From Lasioglossum baleicum (taxonomy: Eukaryota > Arthropoda > Insecta > Hymenoptera > Halictidae), in NCBI RefSeq assembly GCF_051020765.1, contig NC_134933.1:11443461-11507460 (forward strand): a DNA stretch of 64,000 bases, written 5' to 3'. Positions within the stretch are counted from its first letter, which is position 1. Every line of letters begins with the position of its first letter. The position numbers and the translations under genes are program-made. The notes under the pieces are model-generated. The model did not search any database. It had not been told where the DNA came from and saw only the letters and a program-made list of their open reading frames with translations. Below, in pieces: positions 12,241 to 22,774 of this stretch.

Positions 12241-12482
12241 ATTTGTTGGAATTTATGATACACTGTGCACTGGATGCGCTTTAAACTGCCCCCAGCTCTC
12301 GCATTGTGTCGTCGCTGGAACATTGTAACCTTTCTGAAAGGGCGTATAATTGCCATCAAATATAGTGATTATCGAAAAAGTATTCGGCCCTTGTCGTTTT
12401 TACGTGCAGATCATTTTAATGAACCCTTGCACCTGTGCGCAAATAGATGCAAGTCCATTAAGTGAGACACCCTGTATAATCG

Positions 12483-12635
12483 GACGGCAGTGGATTTTGT
12501 GCATTTATGACTGAAATGAATAGGTGCAATTTAAGGCAGTAAAAATGTTAGAAAAATTTGAAAATACTATTATAAACAAGTTTCTATTTCATTCGAGGTA
12601 GAACATTTTTATGTTGCATGAAGATCCGCTGTCTA
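12483..12635. mobile_element. TAGACTGCGGAT-family MITE, about 153 bp
   Basis: Left GACGGCAGTGGATTTTGTGC (degraded end), right GCATGAAGATCCGCTGTCTA. The flank ATAATC is visible on both sides, as ATAATCGG on the left and ATAATCAG on the right. The interior is a shortened form of the family. Confidence 0.65.
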
Positions 12636-12639
12636 ATAA

Positions 12640-13310
12640 TCAGAGAGGGTTAAATTGTAGTGATTTGTGTGGCCATCAAGGCGTTGAAGAATATGAAAAA
12701 ATTGAATGTACATATTCAAGTGTCTATCCGGCGCGGCGCGATGACCGGGCATTGTCATCGATTGAAGGGAGTACTCATCGATCAAGCAGCTAATGACTCA
12801 ATTCCGCGGGCATTTCATTTCCGTTGGTCGCAGTTGAACCACCGTGATTCACACCGGGGCCGGTCATGCTGTATGATATTATTATGCAGGGTTTGTATCG
12901 GTCGAAGGAGGCCAAGTGGTGGGACCGTACAAAGTCACAAAAGCTGTCGAGGCCATTGTGCGTAGACATTATACTCGCAACCCAATGCATTATCTCACGC
13001 AATGGGACACTGACACCCCGTTTGTGGTTTCTCTGCGGCGTAAAGAGCCACACAAAGCGACAGGCGGACGTGCTGCACTGCCTACGGAAAACTGATAAGC
13101 TGCCGGAGCCTCCGAAGGGAAACGAGTTTTGTCGCTCTCCGATCGAAATCGTTGTCTCGTTCTGCCCGCTGTTAGACTAATTGCTGAACGCGTTCCACCA
13201 CCGTGGCATTCCGAGAATTTCTCAGCCATTGATCTTCCTCCCTTTGCTTCGCTGCACTTCATTCCGACGCTACTGACAAATTTCAGCGAAGACATTCTAG
13301 CCAGAGCAAG
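12640..13310. other. Gene-free GC-richer stretch
   Basis: Several 60-110 codon frames overlap on both strands. None shows a domain, and both strands are equally open, as expected from base composition. Confidence 0.4.
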
Positions 13311-13317
13311 TTCACCC

Positions 13318-13500
13318 TTTCGCAAATCAATTTCAACCTTCTACAGATTTTGCACTCCAAATTCACCCTTTTGCAAATCCATGTAAAATTGATTTGCAAA
13401 AGGTTGAAATTAATTTGCAAATGGATGAAATTGACTTGCAAAAGGATAAATTTGGAGTCCAAAACCTATAAAAGTTGAAATTGAATTTAGAATGCAAAAC
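13318..13500. repeat. Local inverted and direct repeat of TTTGCAAATC-type units
   Basis: Variants of CTTTTGCAAATC(A/C)ATTT occur on one strand up to about 13385, then inverted as GATTTGCAAAAGG from about 13390. TTTGGAGTCCAAAA and TTTTGCACTCCAAA form an outer pair. It could fold into a hairpin centred near 13388. Confidence 0.6.
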
Positions 13501-13509
13501 CTATATGCA

Positions 13510-14140
13510 GTGTTTTAACCCTTGTTGGGGTCCAAAGTGACGATCCTAAACATCATCAACAGTGAAGTGGTGATAATGTGCAACCACCGCACCGCCACCA
13601 TTCTTGAGATCTGTACGAATTGTCCAAGTAAAGTTAACTAGATGTGACAAACTGAAACCCAGCGAACCGTATACTGGTTGAAGTTATCTAAAGGTCGTAA
13701 ATTAATCGGGACATAAAGGTGCATGTGGGTGGTCGGACTCTATCTCAAAGGAAAAGAACAATCAAGGACACCGCGTTTTATACGTTTCAATTTGTTCCTT
13801 GAAGCTTTGCTATATCAGTCGCGCGGTCAAGACTGTGAAGTATACTTAAGGTTGCGTAGACGCTATTCATCCATTATAATACAAATCTCTGTAAATTTGA
13901 ATAGTATTGAAGTGATGCGGTGAACTTTGAATGATCAGACACGCGCGAGTTAACGAAGGAAGTACCACTTTGAAAATTCTTCTTTGTAGCTACATTCTGA
14001 AGACTCATTGTGACCTTCGATGCTAAAAGGCATCATAATCGAAACTTCATGTCATGTCACGTACCGTGACTATGTCAAACGATGGAGTGAAGTACCGTCG
14101 ATTATTCAGACATGCTACAAAATCTGCTCGTTATCGTGAT
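13510..14140. other. Gene-free stretch
   Basis: One 66-codon plus-strand frame (13723-13923), no family resemblance and no further structure that I can see. Confidence 0.4.
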
Positions 14141-14149
14141 GATTATTAT

Positions 14150-14831
14150 TAGACTGCGGATTTTTATGCATTTATGACTTCTGAGAATTTTCAAAAAATG
14201 CTGGAGCATAAAATTTTACAGATTTTAATACGATTTTTATTTAGTAGCCAGAGAGAAGGCTACTGCCACTAAAAATAAGATTTTATTCAACTCCACTTTC
14301 TTAAAATTCTAATTATTATATATAGAGTGGTTCATTTATGTCGACTCACTTAAATGTTCAAATTGAGCATTATATATAATACTGTCGTATAATAATACGA
14401 CTTCGGGATGACCTCTGACCCTGCAAATTAGATAAATAAATATATTTACAATCGCACACTAAAATGATACCTGAGATTACATTAAATATCAACATGTAGT
14501 ACATTAAATAAGAAACTTGAATATCAAATAAAACCTTATTTTCCGTTGTAGTAGCCGTTTTAGATCTGAAATAAATTATTAGGTTGTAAAGAAAGAAATA
14601 GAGGATTTTTGTTCCTTTGTTCTAATTGAAATTTTATACAAATAAATATTTACCTTAATTTAATGAGTTATATGCGAGTCATATGTAAAACAATTTTAAT
14701 AAACTTGTTTTTTATGTGAGTTATAACACTTTAAAAACATAGGTTTAAATCCTGCATTTCTTTCTTTACAACCTAATAAAATCGTACTAAATTCTGTCAT
14801 ATTTTATATCGTGGAGAAGATCCGCAGTCTA
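14150..14831. mobile_element. TAGACTGCGGAT-family MITE enlarged by inner insertions
   Basis: Left end TAGACTGCGGATTTTTATGC, right end GATCCGCAGTCTA. The left interior (AATTTTCAAAAAATGCTGGAG, AACAGG/ATAAGATTTTATTCA) matches the 37197 copy. The extra 480 bp include a mariner-like MITE at 14579-14776 and AT-rich sequence near 14330-14560. Target duplication ATTATTAT / CTTATGAG is weak (5 of 8). Confidence 0.6.
14579..14776. mobile_element. mariner-like MITE, 198 bp
   Basis: Left TTAGGTTGTAAAGAAAGAAA and right TTTCTTTCTTTACAACCTAA are perfect inverted ends, extending imperfectly to AGGATTT/AAATCCT. TA flanks both sides (14577-14578, 14777-14778). TTAGGTTG-type ends with TA duplication are mariner hallmarks. 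There is no transposase inside. Confidence 0.8.
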
Positions 14832-14839
14832 CTTATGAG

Positions 14840-15590
14840 AAATTAAGGACAGTTCTTCGACAGCTTGAACGATAGCTGCTGTTGTGCTATTTGCACGTTA
14901 TAATAACGACGAAAAGCTCTGCGGCAGACTCGAACAATTTCGCAAACACTTCTGGGCGGTAGTGTGTTTGCGAATGGAACGAGTTTCACAACCACCCTCG
15001 GATTTCCCTACCGCAAGCAATCACACTGCTAAACGAAAACGTCGTTGTGGTGCAAGCTGAATGTCACCGTAAAGTAAATAACAAGTATCGCCTGATGCTA
15101 ACCGTCACATTTGTATCTTATCATTGGCGGTGGTTAGTGTACCCCATGCTGAAATCGTCTGGTCGCGGCGTGTAATTAAATGGCTCGGTATGAAATCGTC
15201 GTACGAGAAGTCGCACCGTGGTTTCTCCGCAATGTTGCAGACTTTTTCCACGGCGATACCGTCGCTCATGGGCGAGCCACGGTAGAAAAAGGTTTCATGG
15301 TTGGCTCGTTTAAATGCTGCTTGAAAGGCTTGTCCGCAACATAAAGGCGCGCGAGTTACATAAACTTGTGGAACGCGTCCGACTGATTCTCTCGCCGTCA
15401 CTTCTGACTCACACCTCGTTGCGACTAGTTAATTATGGGCTATTTCTCGTGACGGGACGGGATTAAACGAACTGTCCGACAATACGCTCTGTTGATTCGG
15501 CGGACCGACTTCCAAGCGACGCGACGGATCAAAGAAATGATTTCAAAAGTGAACGCTTCCCGAGTGGATTCCTCCTTCATTCCGTATTTC
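14840..15590. other. Gene-free stretch
   Basis: The GC-richer part at 15100-15400 has a 98-codon minus-strand frame without domain signature or trusted splice sites. I see no other structure. Confidence 0.4.
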
Positions 15591-16340
15591 GTTAATCCAT
15601 GATTCGATCAAAGTACTTCTCAAATAAAAAGTATTAAAAATAGATAATTGATAGGGCTCGAATCTTTATGCAAAATGACAATTTTCTGCTTTGGTTGCAA
15701 GAAATAGATGCTACATAGAAATGCTCCATGCTTTTCAATATAAAACATCATCAAATAAAGAAAATTTCAAAAGGTATCTTACTTCGTTAATCCACGTTTC
15801 GATCAGAGCACTTTTCAAATAAAAAGTATTAAAAATAGGTAATTGCTAGGACTCGAATCTTTATGCAAAATGACAATTTTCTACTTCGATTGCAAGAAAC
15901 AGATGCTACGTAGAAATGCTTCATGCTTTTTTCAATATAAAATATCATAAAATAAATAAATCAAAATTAAAATTTAAACAAAGCATCTTAGTTCGTTAAT
16001 CCATTTTCGATCAGAGCACTTTTCAAATAAAAAGTATTAGAAATAGGTAATTGATATGGCTCGAATCTTTATGCAAAATAACAATTTTCTGCTTTGGTTG
16101 CAAGAAACGGATGCCACATAGAAATGCTTCATGAAACACTTCAGTGATGCAGTTATTTTCAAATAAGTCTTTTCAATAAAAAACATCATCAAATAAATAA
16201 ACAAACATTAAAATTTAAAAAAGTGTCTCACTTTCTTACCTTACGAAAAATAGATAATTGATAGGGCTCGAATTTTTATGCAAAATAACAATTTTCAGCT
16301 TCGATTGCACAGGTGTTACATAGAAATGTGTTTCTCGCTT
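15591..16340. repeat. Tandem array (about 3.5 units of 195-245 bp) carrying MITE sequence
   Basis: GTTAATCCA starts units at 15591, 15786 and 15995; a fourth, partial unit follows near 16225. Each unit has CAAATAAAAAGTATTA, then GAATCTTTATGCAAAAT(G/A)ACAATTTTC, then TTGCAAGAAA and GCTACATAGAAATG. The second and third segments match the interior of the hAT-type MITE. The first part is the inverse of the 7265-7810 repeat. Confidence 0.75.
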
Positions 16341-16344
16341 GACG

Positions 16345-17560
16345 AAACACCTAAGAAGCGAATTTAATTAAGGAGAATGAAACGATTCCGAAATAGAATT
16401 GCACTCTGCACCATGCCCATCAGGCCACGTCATATTAAATTGTATTGAAACAGCAGGCAACTTCTGCGACGCACTTGCGCTTCGTTGCTTTTGATATCGT
16501 TCATGCTTCTGAATCATCCGTAAAATTCCCACACTGCATACGGCGTCAAGGACAAAGAGAGATCACTGACACAGAGAAGCACGGGCAGCGGAGCAGGGTT
16601 AGTTTAAGGGCCTGATGTGGCCCCAGCTAACTAGAGACTTGTTGCTGCAATTATCGCGGAAACGAAGCGACTCTTAGAAACAATGCGGTGCACGCTATGT
16701 AAACGAATCGAAGCAGAAACGATGCTGGTCGTTCGAAGGGATGTGTGTGTCGTTGTTTTATGGAAATTAGGGTACGAAGTACGAAGTGGTCGCTGAAGAA
16801 GATTGCTATTGGTACCTCTCACTTCAATGGAAATCAGCTGCACGATATAATCACTTCATTTGTAAAACATACGTTCGCTACGACATAATTAATCTGCAAT
16901 ATTTATGATCCATATTTCAATAAACCAAAATATACATGTTTACAGATTAAATTAAAAAGTTGATGTGCCGGAAAAAGAACCAATTTTTTGCTATCCGTGG
17001 CGATTTTATTTTACAATGTGTCGCAAGCAGTGATGCGTCATCGAAAGAAGTTTATCATCATCCAAGAGCTCCCATAAAATCATTCCTGATTGATGAGATG
17101 GTCGAAGGAAAAATGGGTCTACATGTTTCCTGTCATACAGTGTTGTGCAACGCGAAAGAAGATGTCGAAGCTTAAAAGAAATTGGAGATGAGGTAACCGC
17201 ACATGGTTCTGGAGCGAAATCTGACGTAGTTCTTTGACCAATCTCAGTCAGTTGGTGATGAAGTAACATTATATTCGCCTTTAAAAGTCTCTGTTGATCG
17301 TTCCAAGTGTTTTTCTTATGACCCAACCGATGTGTAATCTAACCTTCTTTGATCAATGAAGTTTTTATATTTATGAACCCTGAGAAATCGTTTGACTCGT
17401 GGATACACCACAGATGTCTATGCAAATTAGACTTTCAATTAAATTGTATATATTTCTATCCATTATATTTTATTTAAGTCTCATCCACCGACGTGTCAAT
17501 TTCACACAGTTTTCCCAAAATAAATTATTCGTGACTTTTATATTTTTTAATGCGAAACAC
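16345..17560. other. Gene-free stretch
   Basis: Frames at 16960-17175 (plus) and 17006-17326 (minus) overlap. I compared them with mariner transposase blocks and could not establish a match. Nothing else is supportable. Confidence 0.35.
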
Positions 17561-17566
17561 ATAACC

Positions 17567-17626
17567 GAGAAGCCTAAGATGTTTCAGTTCGTGAAAGAGA
17601 AACCTAAGGTGTTTCAGTTCGTGAAA
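17567..17626. repeat. 30-bp perfect-period direct duplication
   Basis: GAGAAGCCTAAGATG followed by TTTCAGTTCGTGAAA is repeated immediately with two substitutions (17567-17596, 17597-17626). Confidence 0.85.
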
Positions 17627-17639
17627 TGAGAGTTAGACG

Positions 17640-17760
17640 TTTCATCGAATCTGTGATAATTCCTAAAATACTAGCAATATATTTATCATAAATCCAATTT
17701 TCCAATGAAACGGTCGAATCTACCTGGAGAAAATTCTATGTAGATCAGTTCTGTAACAAA
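17640..17760. repeat. Dispersed repeat related to 3955-4040
   Basis: ATCGAATCTGTGATAATTCC, CATAAATCCAATTTTCC, ATGAAACGG and ATCAGTTCTGT occur in the same order at about 3957-4035, with small length differences between the blocks. Origin unknown. Confidence 0.6.
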
Positions 17761-18221
17761 TCATGCATGAGATGGTCCATAACAAGCGGGGAACAACGCA
17801 TTGAAAAACAACGGGGGTCTGTAGCCACCCCTGGTTTCCCTATGACCAAAGATTCTTCTTCGTATGTCAGTCGCGTCTGGTCCCTTCATTAGAATAATTG
17901 CGTACCACATGAAGATTAAGTACTCCTTATACATACTTAGACGATGTGTGTATGCTGTCCTCTTACTTTTTCTTCGATGTGTTGTATTATACAAAGTATA
18001 GGCATGCGAGACACCTGTCTTATTATCTTTCAGCAATCAGTCGTTTTTCAATACGAAATCAACAACAAAATCATTTTTAGAAAACATTTTTTCGTGTGCA
18101 CGGTGTCAGTGAACCATTCAATATGAACCATAGGGGACATACAAACAATTATTCAAAATTGTACTAATGCTATGCGAATACTTCTTGTGAGAACAATGAA
18201 AAATATTATCTATGTGATGAC

Positions 18222-18405
18222 TAGTCTGTGGATCTTTATGCAAAATAAAATCAATTTTAAGAGACACGAGCCGAGGAAAACGTTCTTTACTTCTTTAATA
18301 ATTCTAGTGGGTTGAAAATAATACATTGGTGTTTCTAAATTCTCTTGATCTTTCTTAAATTGGACTTACCCATTTTTGTTAGAAATGCATAAAATCCACA
18401 GTCTA
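18222..18405. mobile_element. TAGACTGCGGAT-family MITE, 184 bp
   Basis: Left TAGTCTGTGGATCTTTATGC, right GCATAAAATCCACAGTCTA. Duplication GTGATGAC (18214-18221) / GCGATGAC (18406-18413) matches at 7 of 8. It has landed in the 3' end of a minus-strand open frame (18406-18739) and changes its last codons. Confidence 0.85.
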
Positions 18406-18739
18406 GCGATGACATAACTAATGTTTGTAACAGCCGATCTGAACTACTGATATCACTTCTATTATTACCGTCGTCGCGAGATGACATCAGCTCATCCGCA
18501 AGATGTTGCAGACTATGACCTCGCGCAATGCAGTTTTGATGAACCCAGGAAACGAAACTCTGTACACAGACGAGAAGGTCAGACACGTTAAAAGGGGTGG
18601 TGAAACATAACACAGGGGGAGAAATAATATCTGGATGCATAACATCGCTTCCCACGAATCGTGCTGTAGATCCACCCGCATGTAAATATTCATCCACTTT
18701 CAAATAAAGTCTGGCTTTCCCACGGAAGTCGGAGTATAC
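18406..18739 (-). other. Unidentified open frame whose end is altered by a MITE
   Basis: The frame is open from about 18739 down to the MITE and on into it to 18335. The translation looks unbiased (for example KVDEYLHAGGSTARFVGS near the start, SLQHLADELMSSRDDGNN towards the end). The first ATG is internal, in VMHPD; upstream the frame begins after a TAA, with no clear splice acceptor. If the MITE and one target copy are removed, the frame ends after a few codons (VMSSHR then stop). I do not recognise a family. It may be an exon, a transposon fragment or chance. Confidence 0.2.
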
Positions 18740-19779
18740 TCGAATTTAAGAACCAATTTGCTCGTTCCCACGCACATGCAATTATTTCAACATACAACGT
18801 ATCTGCAATGGCTTCGAAAAGGTCTTAACAAATTGATTACTATGATTTCGATCACATTAACATTGTTTTTGAATGATCTTTCGGGAGCCAACATGTTAAA
18901 GTCTCTTAAAAAGTGGTTTCAAGTGCTTTTAGAGTTTCAAGATTGTATTTATTTGATGAAACCTGATTTTCACATAGATCCTATCATAGGTCACATTTTT
19001 ATGACATTTTGGCTCAATCTATGTACCAACAGTATTTTTAGTAATTAATTAGCGTGTTTATAGATGGACGCACAAAGGTTATTCGAAGATCAACCTTATT
19101 TAGATTTCAGCAAGTTTCCAAGAAATCTTTCTTGCCTCTTGGTCTATTCGATTTACAGGGTGTCCCGCCTGATTTTTACATTTGGCTTACGTCACTCTAC
19201 GTGACAACATTGTTTTCAGTAATTATTTAGACTTCAGCAAGTTTCCAGGAAATCCTTGGTCGCTATCGAAAAACAGTGTGTTCGTAGTAATTATTAACAC
19301 TTCGATCGTGTCCGTCCCCGTCGGGGTTTCTACACGCGGATTATCTACGGGAGAGTTAGCCGCGCCTTCTCGAATTTGTCAATGAATAAAAGCTTATGTT
19401 AATTACTGCGACGGTTGGCCAGCGTGGCCTGGATATTCCATGGGATTAATACGAATACGGACACGGTGTTTTGAGAGGAGTATGGTCAGCCGGCCCCTCT
19501 GAAATCCATAGAATCGAATTATAGCATTCCAGCGTATTTAATTCGGCCCTCGAAACGGCCGAGTGATTTATAATCCGGCAGCGTCAGACGATCTGACGAT
19601 CGGTGACGGTATTCCAGGAACGCAGAACGGCCGGAGCCGAGCGCGATGATATTTACAAGCGTTATAATTAAAGGTCCCGCATGCAAATCTCTCGCTCGTG
19701 AAATCGATAATTGCTTGTCGGACTGCGCGAGATAACATCCTCACGTAACCATAATGTAATCGACAAAACATGGCGCCCA
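18740..19779. other. Gene-free stretch
   Basis: AT-rich up to about 19170, GC-richer from 19300. The motif TTAGA(T/C)TTCAGCAAGTTTCC occurs twice (about 19100 and 19227), a small dispersed duplication. No gene can be supported. Confidence 0.4.
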
Positions 19780-19892
19780 CAGTAGAACCTCGATTATCTG
19801 AACTGCAGTAATTTGAACTTGGTATCTGGATGTGCGTCACACTTCCTCTATTCGATGTGAGATGTTTCCTACAATTATCGAGGTTCTACTGC
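19780..19892. mobile_element. pogo/Tigger-like MITE, 113 bp
   Basis: Ends CAGTAGAACCTCGATTATC and, inverted, CAATTATCGAGGTTCTACTG. This CAGTAGAACC(T/C)CGATTAT end is characteristic of pogo/Tigger elements. The right target TA is found after the hAT element that later inserted at its edge (TTCTACTG then TA at 20515); the left target reads CA. No coding capacity. Confidence 0.8.
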
Positions 19893-19963
19893 AGGGATGA
19901 GCAGTTTTGTCTCAATTATTATAGATAAAACCATTAAAACCAGATAAAATCGTTACCATGGAG

Positions 19964-20162
19964 CAGAGACGGGCAACTGGCGGCCCGCGAGCCGCACACC
20001 GCTTCTTTCCCCACTTCTCAGCGCCTACCAGCATCCCCCATCAGTCTCCTGCGCTAGCTCTCCGGCTCTGGAGATAAAGTCAAGCTAGAAGTGAAGGGTG
20101 GGAGAACCGAAAACCTTAGTGGGGGCGCGCAGCGACGGCGAGGAAGAAGTTGTCCGGCTGTG
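19964..20162. mobile_element. hAT-like element 2 of the nest, 199 bp
   Basis: Begins CAGAGACGGGCAACTGGCGG and ends GAAGTTGTCCGGCTGTG, whose inverse CACAGCCGGACAACT matches 11 of 15 bases. The left duplication is CCATGGAG (19956-19963). The right copy is found intact at 20397-20404, after element 3, which has split it. The CAGNGNCGGGCAACTGGCGGCCCGC form is common for hAT elements. Confidence 0.75.
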
Positions 20163-20166
20163 CCAT

Positions 20167-20391
20167 CAGTGGTAAGATATTGTGCAAGATTTCTCGCGCA
20201 TGCGCGTCCAAAACAGTAACGTATCTATATTATAATGACGTGGTAGTGGAGTCCTGAGCCAGTTATATTAGTGGGAAAGTCCCGATATTTTACGGGGTGT
20301 TCAAGGTACCCTATTTTATCGAGAATTTTACTTTACTGGAGCTAAAATCGGCGCATACGCGCGAGAAATCTTGCACAATATCTCACCACTG
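20167..20391. mobile_element. Element 3 of the nest (innermost), 225 bp, long terminal repeats
   Basis: CAGTGGTAAGATATTGTGCA followed by AGATTTCTCGCGCATGCGC at the left is repeated inverted at the right (about 38 of 40 bases). The flanks CTGTGCCAT (20158-20166) and CTTTGCCAT (20392-20400) agree at 8 of 9 positions. An 8-9 bp duplication fits hAT or Mutator-like elements; I cannot decide between them. It landed across the end and target copy of element 2. Confidence 0.75.
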
Positions 20392-20514
20392 CTTTGCCAT
20401 GGAGGAAGGACGCGTTTCGTCCGTCGCGAGCAATGCTCCCGCTGCATGATGGAGCGGTTGGTGGGGGAAGCAGGCGTTTGAGGGGGCCCTACCGTGCCCA
20501 TCACAGTTCTACTG

Positions 20515-21340
20515 TATTCGGAAGCCAGTCAGTGTGAGTACAAAGGTTTAGAAGAGACATTTTATTTTTTCCGCATTTCAGTTTGCCAGTTGTGCGGCTC
20601 CTAGATCGTCGAACAGCGATACCGTGGGCCGTTATTCCGAAAAGACAATGATAAAATCGTGAGACGGAAGGAAACGGCGGGCTCATTAAGCGTCCGACTT
20701 TCATTTATTCTCATTGACAATCCAGTCAGGGTATTATGGCGCTGTTTTCGAAAGTGGATCGCGTGAGCGCAGGTGGTACCAGACCCTCTCTACCTGTCGT
20801 ACGTGCGCATCCCGAAAGCAATTACGGCCGAATGAGTAAATTTCGAGTGCGATCGTATCTCACTCGCCGCTTAGCGTCCAACCATAGTCTTTTACTTCTT
20901 TTTCTCCCTCGCGGGTGCGCCTCCGCCGTTGGTTTCTCCTCCGCCGCGTCCTGTTGTGTTGCGATTCCTTCAACATCTATCTCTCCTTCTCCCTTCATCG
21001 TCGTCTTCTCTCTCACACTTCGCCTCTGTGCCTCTTACTCTTCCAGCTTCGTTTGGTCCTTCTCCCGGGAATTCAGGTTTGGGCGGTCGTAGGAAGTATT
21101 GCGACTGGGTGGTCCTTCCAGTGGCTGCATTGAGACGTCAGCACCGAAGTAGCCTGGCCGAAACCCTTCATCCTGGTGTGCGTGATCCTCGAATCCACGC
21201 CGACCTGGTATGTATCCCGTTCAAAGGAGTACCGTCCGTTTTACGTATAAACGCCGTGGATCGTGTTCATGGAAGAACATTATTTCCAATGGTTCGTGAG
21301 ATGTTTCGGGGTTACCAGTCGCTCCTCTTGATCCCCTTAC
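20515..21340. other. GC-rich, CpG-containing block without an identified gene
   Basis: Plus-strand frames at 20736-21092 and 20929-21453 overlap in different frames. They are Ser/Leu/Arg-rich, as expected from pyrimidine-rich sequence (CTTCT/CTCC runs at 20890-21060). It could be a leader exon or promoter, but I see no coherent exon. Confidence 0.3.
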
Positions 21341-21344
21341 GTAA

Positions 21345-21660
21345 TTGCCCTACCGCACAAAACCGTCTCAGTGAATTATCCTTCAGCTTTCTTCTCGATT
21401 GTTACATTTCTCTCTGGAATCCGAAGAAATCACTTCTCTTCTACAATATTTAATTTACAAGAGATCTGTTCAGGTAAATATTAAAGCAAGGAGATCAGAG
21501 CAAGAAGATCAGGGAGCAATGGATCAGATTCGCATACATCGACCGGAACCTTAAATTGCCCACACGCACAAAACCGTCCCAGCGAATTATCCTTCAGCTT
21601 TCTTCTCGATTGTTCTCCCTGGAACCCGAAGAAATCACTTCTCTTCTGAAATATTCGGCC
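21345..21660. repeat. Direct duplication with 211-bp offset
   Basis: ACAAAACCGTCTCAGTGAAT, TATCCTTCAGCTTTCTTCTC and GAAGAAATCACTTCTCTTCT occur at 21357-21450 and again at 21568-21650. The spacer starts with TGTTCAGGTAAATAT, which also occurs at about 22090, where a third, partial unit follows. Confidence 0.7.
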
Positions 21661-22075
21661 GTTCGGAAAGTAATTTCGTTTTTCGTGTAGCGATGGCATT
21701 GCTTCCTTTTGTTATTACTTAACCTCATTTTAAATCACAAAATCATATTAAATATGGAAAAACGAAGTATTCATTTCCATCATCTTTTATTTTTATAAAA
21801 ATGCAGTGTACGAAAGAAAAAGCTGTGCGCATATTAAGGAGAGTTTCCATTGCTTTTTCCAACATGTTTATACGGTGCAAATTTCATTTCAAATAAAGTC
21901 GTCAAAGGTCATATAACTCAATTTTTTGCTAATAAAAGACAGAAATTCTACGAGCACGGAATCTTCAAGTTGCCTGAAAAGTCGCAACAGATCACAGAAC
22001 AAAATGTCCTCGAACTTTTTCTAAATTTAAAAAAAGTGGCTTTCATTTTCCCTTGAGAGAACGAAATGAAATAAA
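21661..22075 (+). pseudogene. Internally deleted mariner element with transposase C-terminus
   Basis: At the left, GTTCGGAAAGTAATTTCGTT is the sub-terminal repeat typical of mariner elements. At 21895-22010 the translation reads SNKVVKGHITQFFANK, then KFYEHGIFKLPEK, then QQITEQN. This matches the C-terminal mariner transposase pattern (FF..K...FYE.GI..LPEKW.K.IEQNG). The usual W is S here and the closing NG is NV. The catalytic domain is missing; the intervening 200 bp carry no matching frame. The right end has AGAACGAAATGAAAT, a degraded inverted repeat. Confidence 0.75.
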
Positions 22076-22079
22076 TTAA

Positions 22080-22770
22080 TGAAAATGTGTTCAGGTAAAT
22101 ATCAGGCAGCGAGGAGAGATATTGACGGAGCCCAACCGTTAACCGATCTATCAGATTCACATATATCAACGGGGAACCTTATCGAATCTGAAATTCTCAT
22201 ACTGGAAGGTGTCAACAGCTCGCAGATCGATAAGTGCCGAATAAGATCGAATATGTTAACTAGAACTGATCTACATGTATGCTAAGCGAAATGTATAAGG
22301 TTCGAACGATTGCCAGGGATCTTGATCTTGATCAGCTCCGACAGTTCGGCCGGGCCGGTCGCGCCGTACAGTCTCGACGAAACACGGCCCGAATCCATCG
22401 ACATCTTTCTCTTTGCTCGGCGCGGCGTGATGCTCAGGTGTGGTAAACTCCTGTGAATCTATTTGCAAGTGAGAACGAACAACGTATCCGTGTGAACAAA
22501 GAACCGTCGCCATTCCTGTTCGCGAGAGACCTCTTTGAAAATTCTTGTCGACAAGTCAGACATGCGATGAGGATTACAAATGAAATCGAGAGTAGCTCTC
22601 TGTTACGTTCCACGATGACTGCCTCGTGAGAAGGATTTCAAGTTCTCAGCTTGTTGTCGAGCTACGATTGAAATGCAGCATTCTTTTCTAACGATCTGCT
22701 GATCTGATGAACTATTGATCACGATAAATATACGCTTCGCTAACCCAGTAAGCAATTTGGTTTTGATTTG
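22080..22770. other. Gene-free stretch
   Basis: Holds the third partial copy of the 21.4-kb repeat (22088-22180) and otherwise short frames with no signature. Confidence 0.4.
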
Positions 22771-22774
22771 TATG

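Larger units (their letters stand above)
19893..20506. mobile_element. hAT-like element 1 of a nest (outer), 614 bp
   Basis: Begins CAGGGATGAGCA and ends TGCCCATCACAG, an imperfect inverted pair (9 of 12). It is flanked by a perfect 8-bp duplication TTCTACTG (19885-19892, 20507-20514), which is the last 8 bases of the pogo-like MITE. Without the two elements nested inside it is only about 170 bp. No coding capacity. Confidence 0.75.

Noticed and set aside
16960..17326. Possible mariner transposase piece
   Set aside because: Looked for the catalytic and C-terminal mariner blocks in all frames and could not line them up.
20736..21453. GC-rich frames as a protein-coding exon
   Set aside because: Three frames are open at once and pyrimidine runs explain the Ser/Leu/Arg content.
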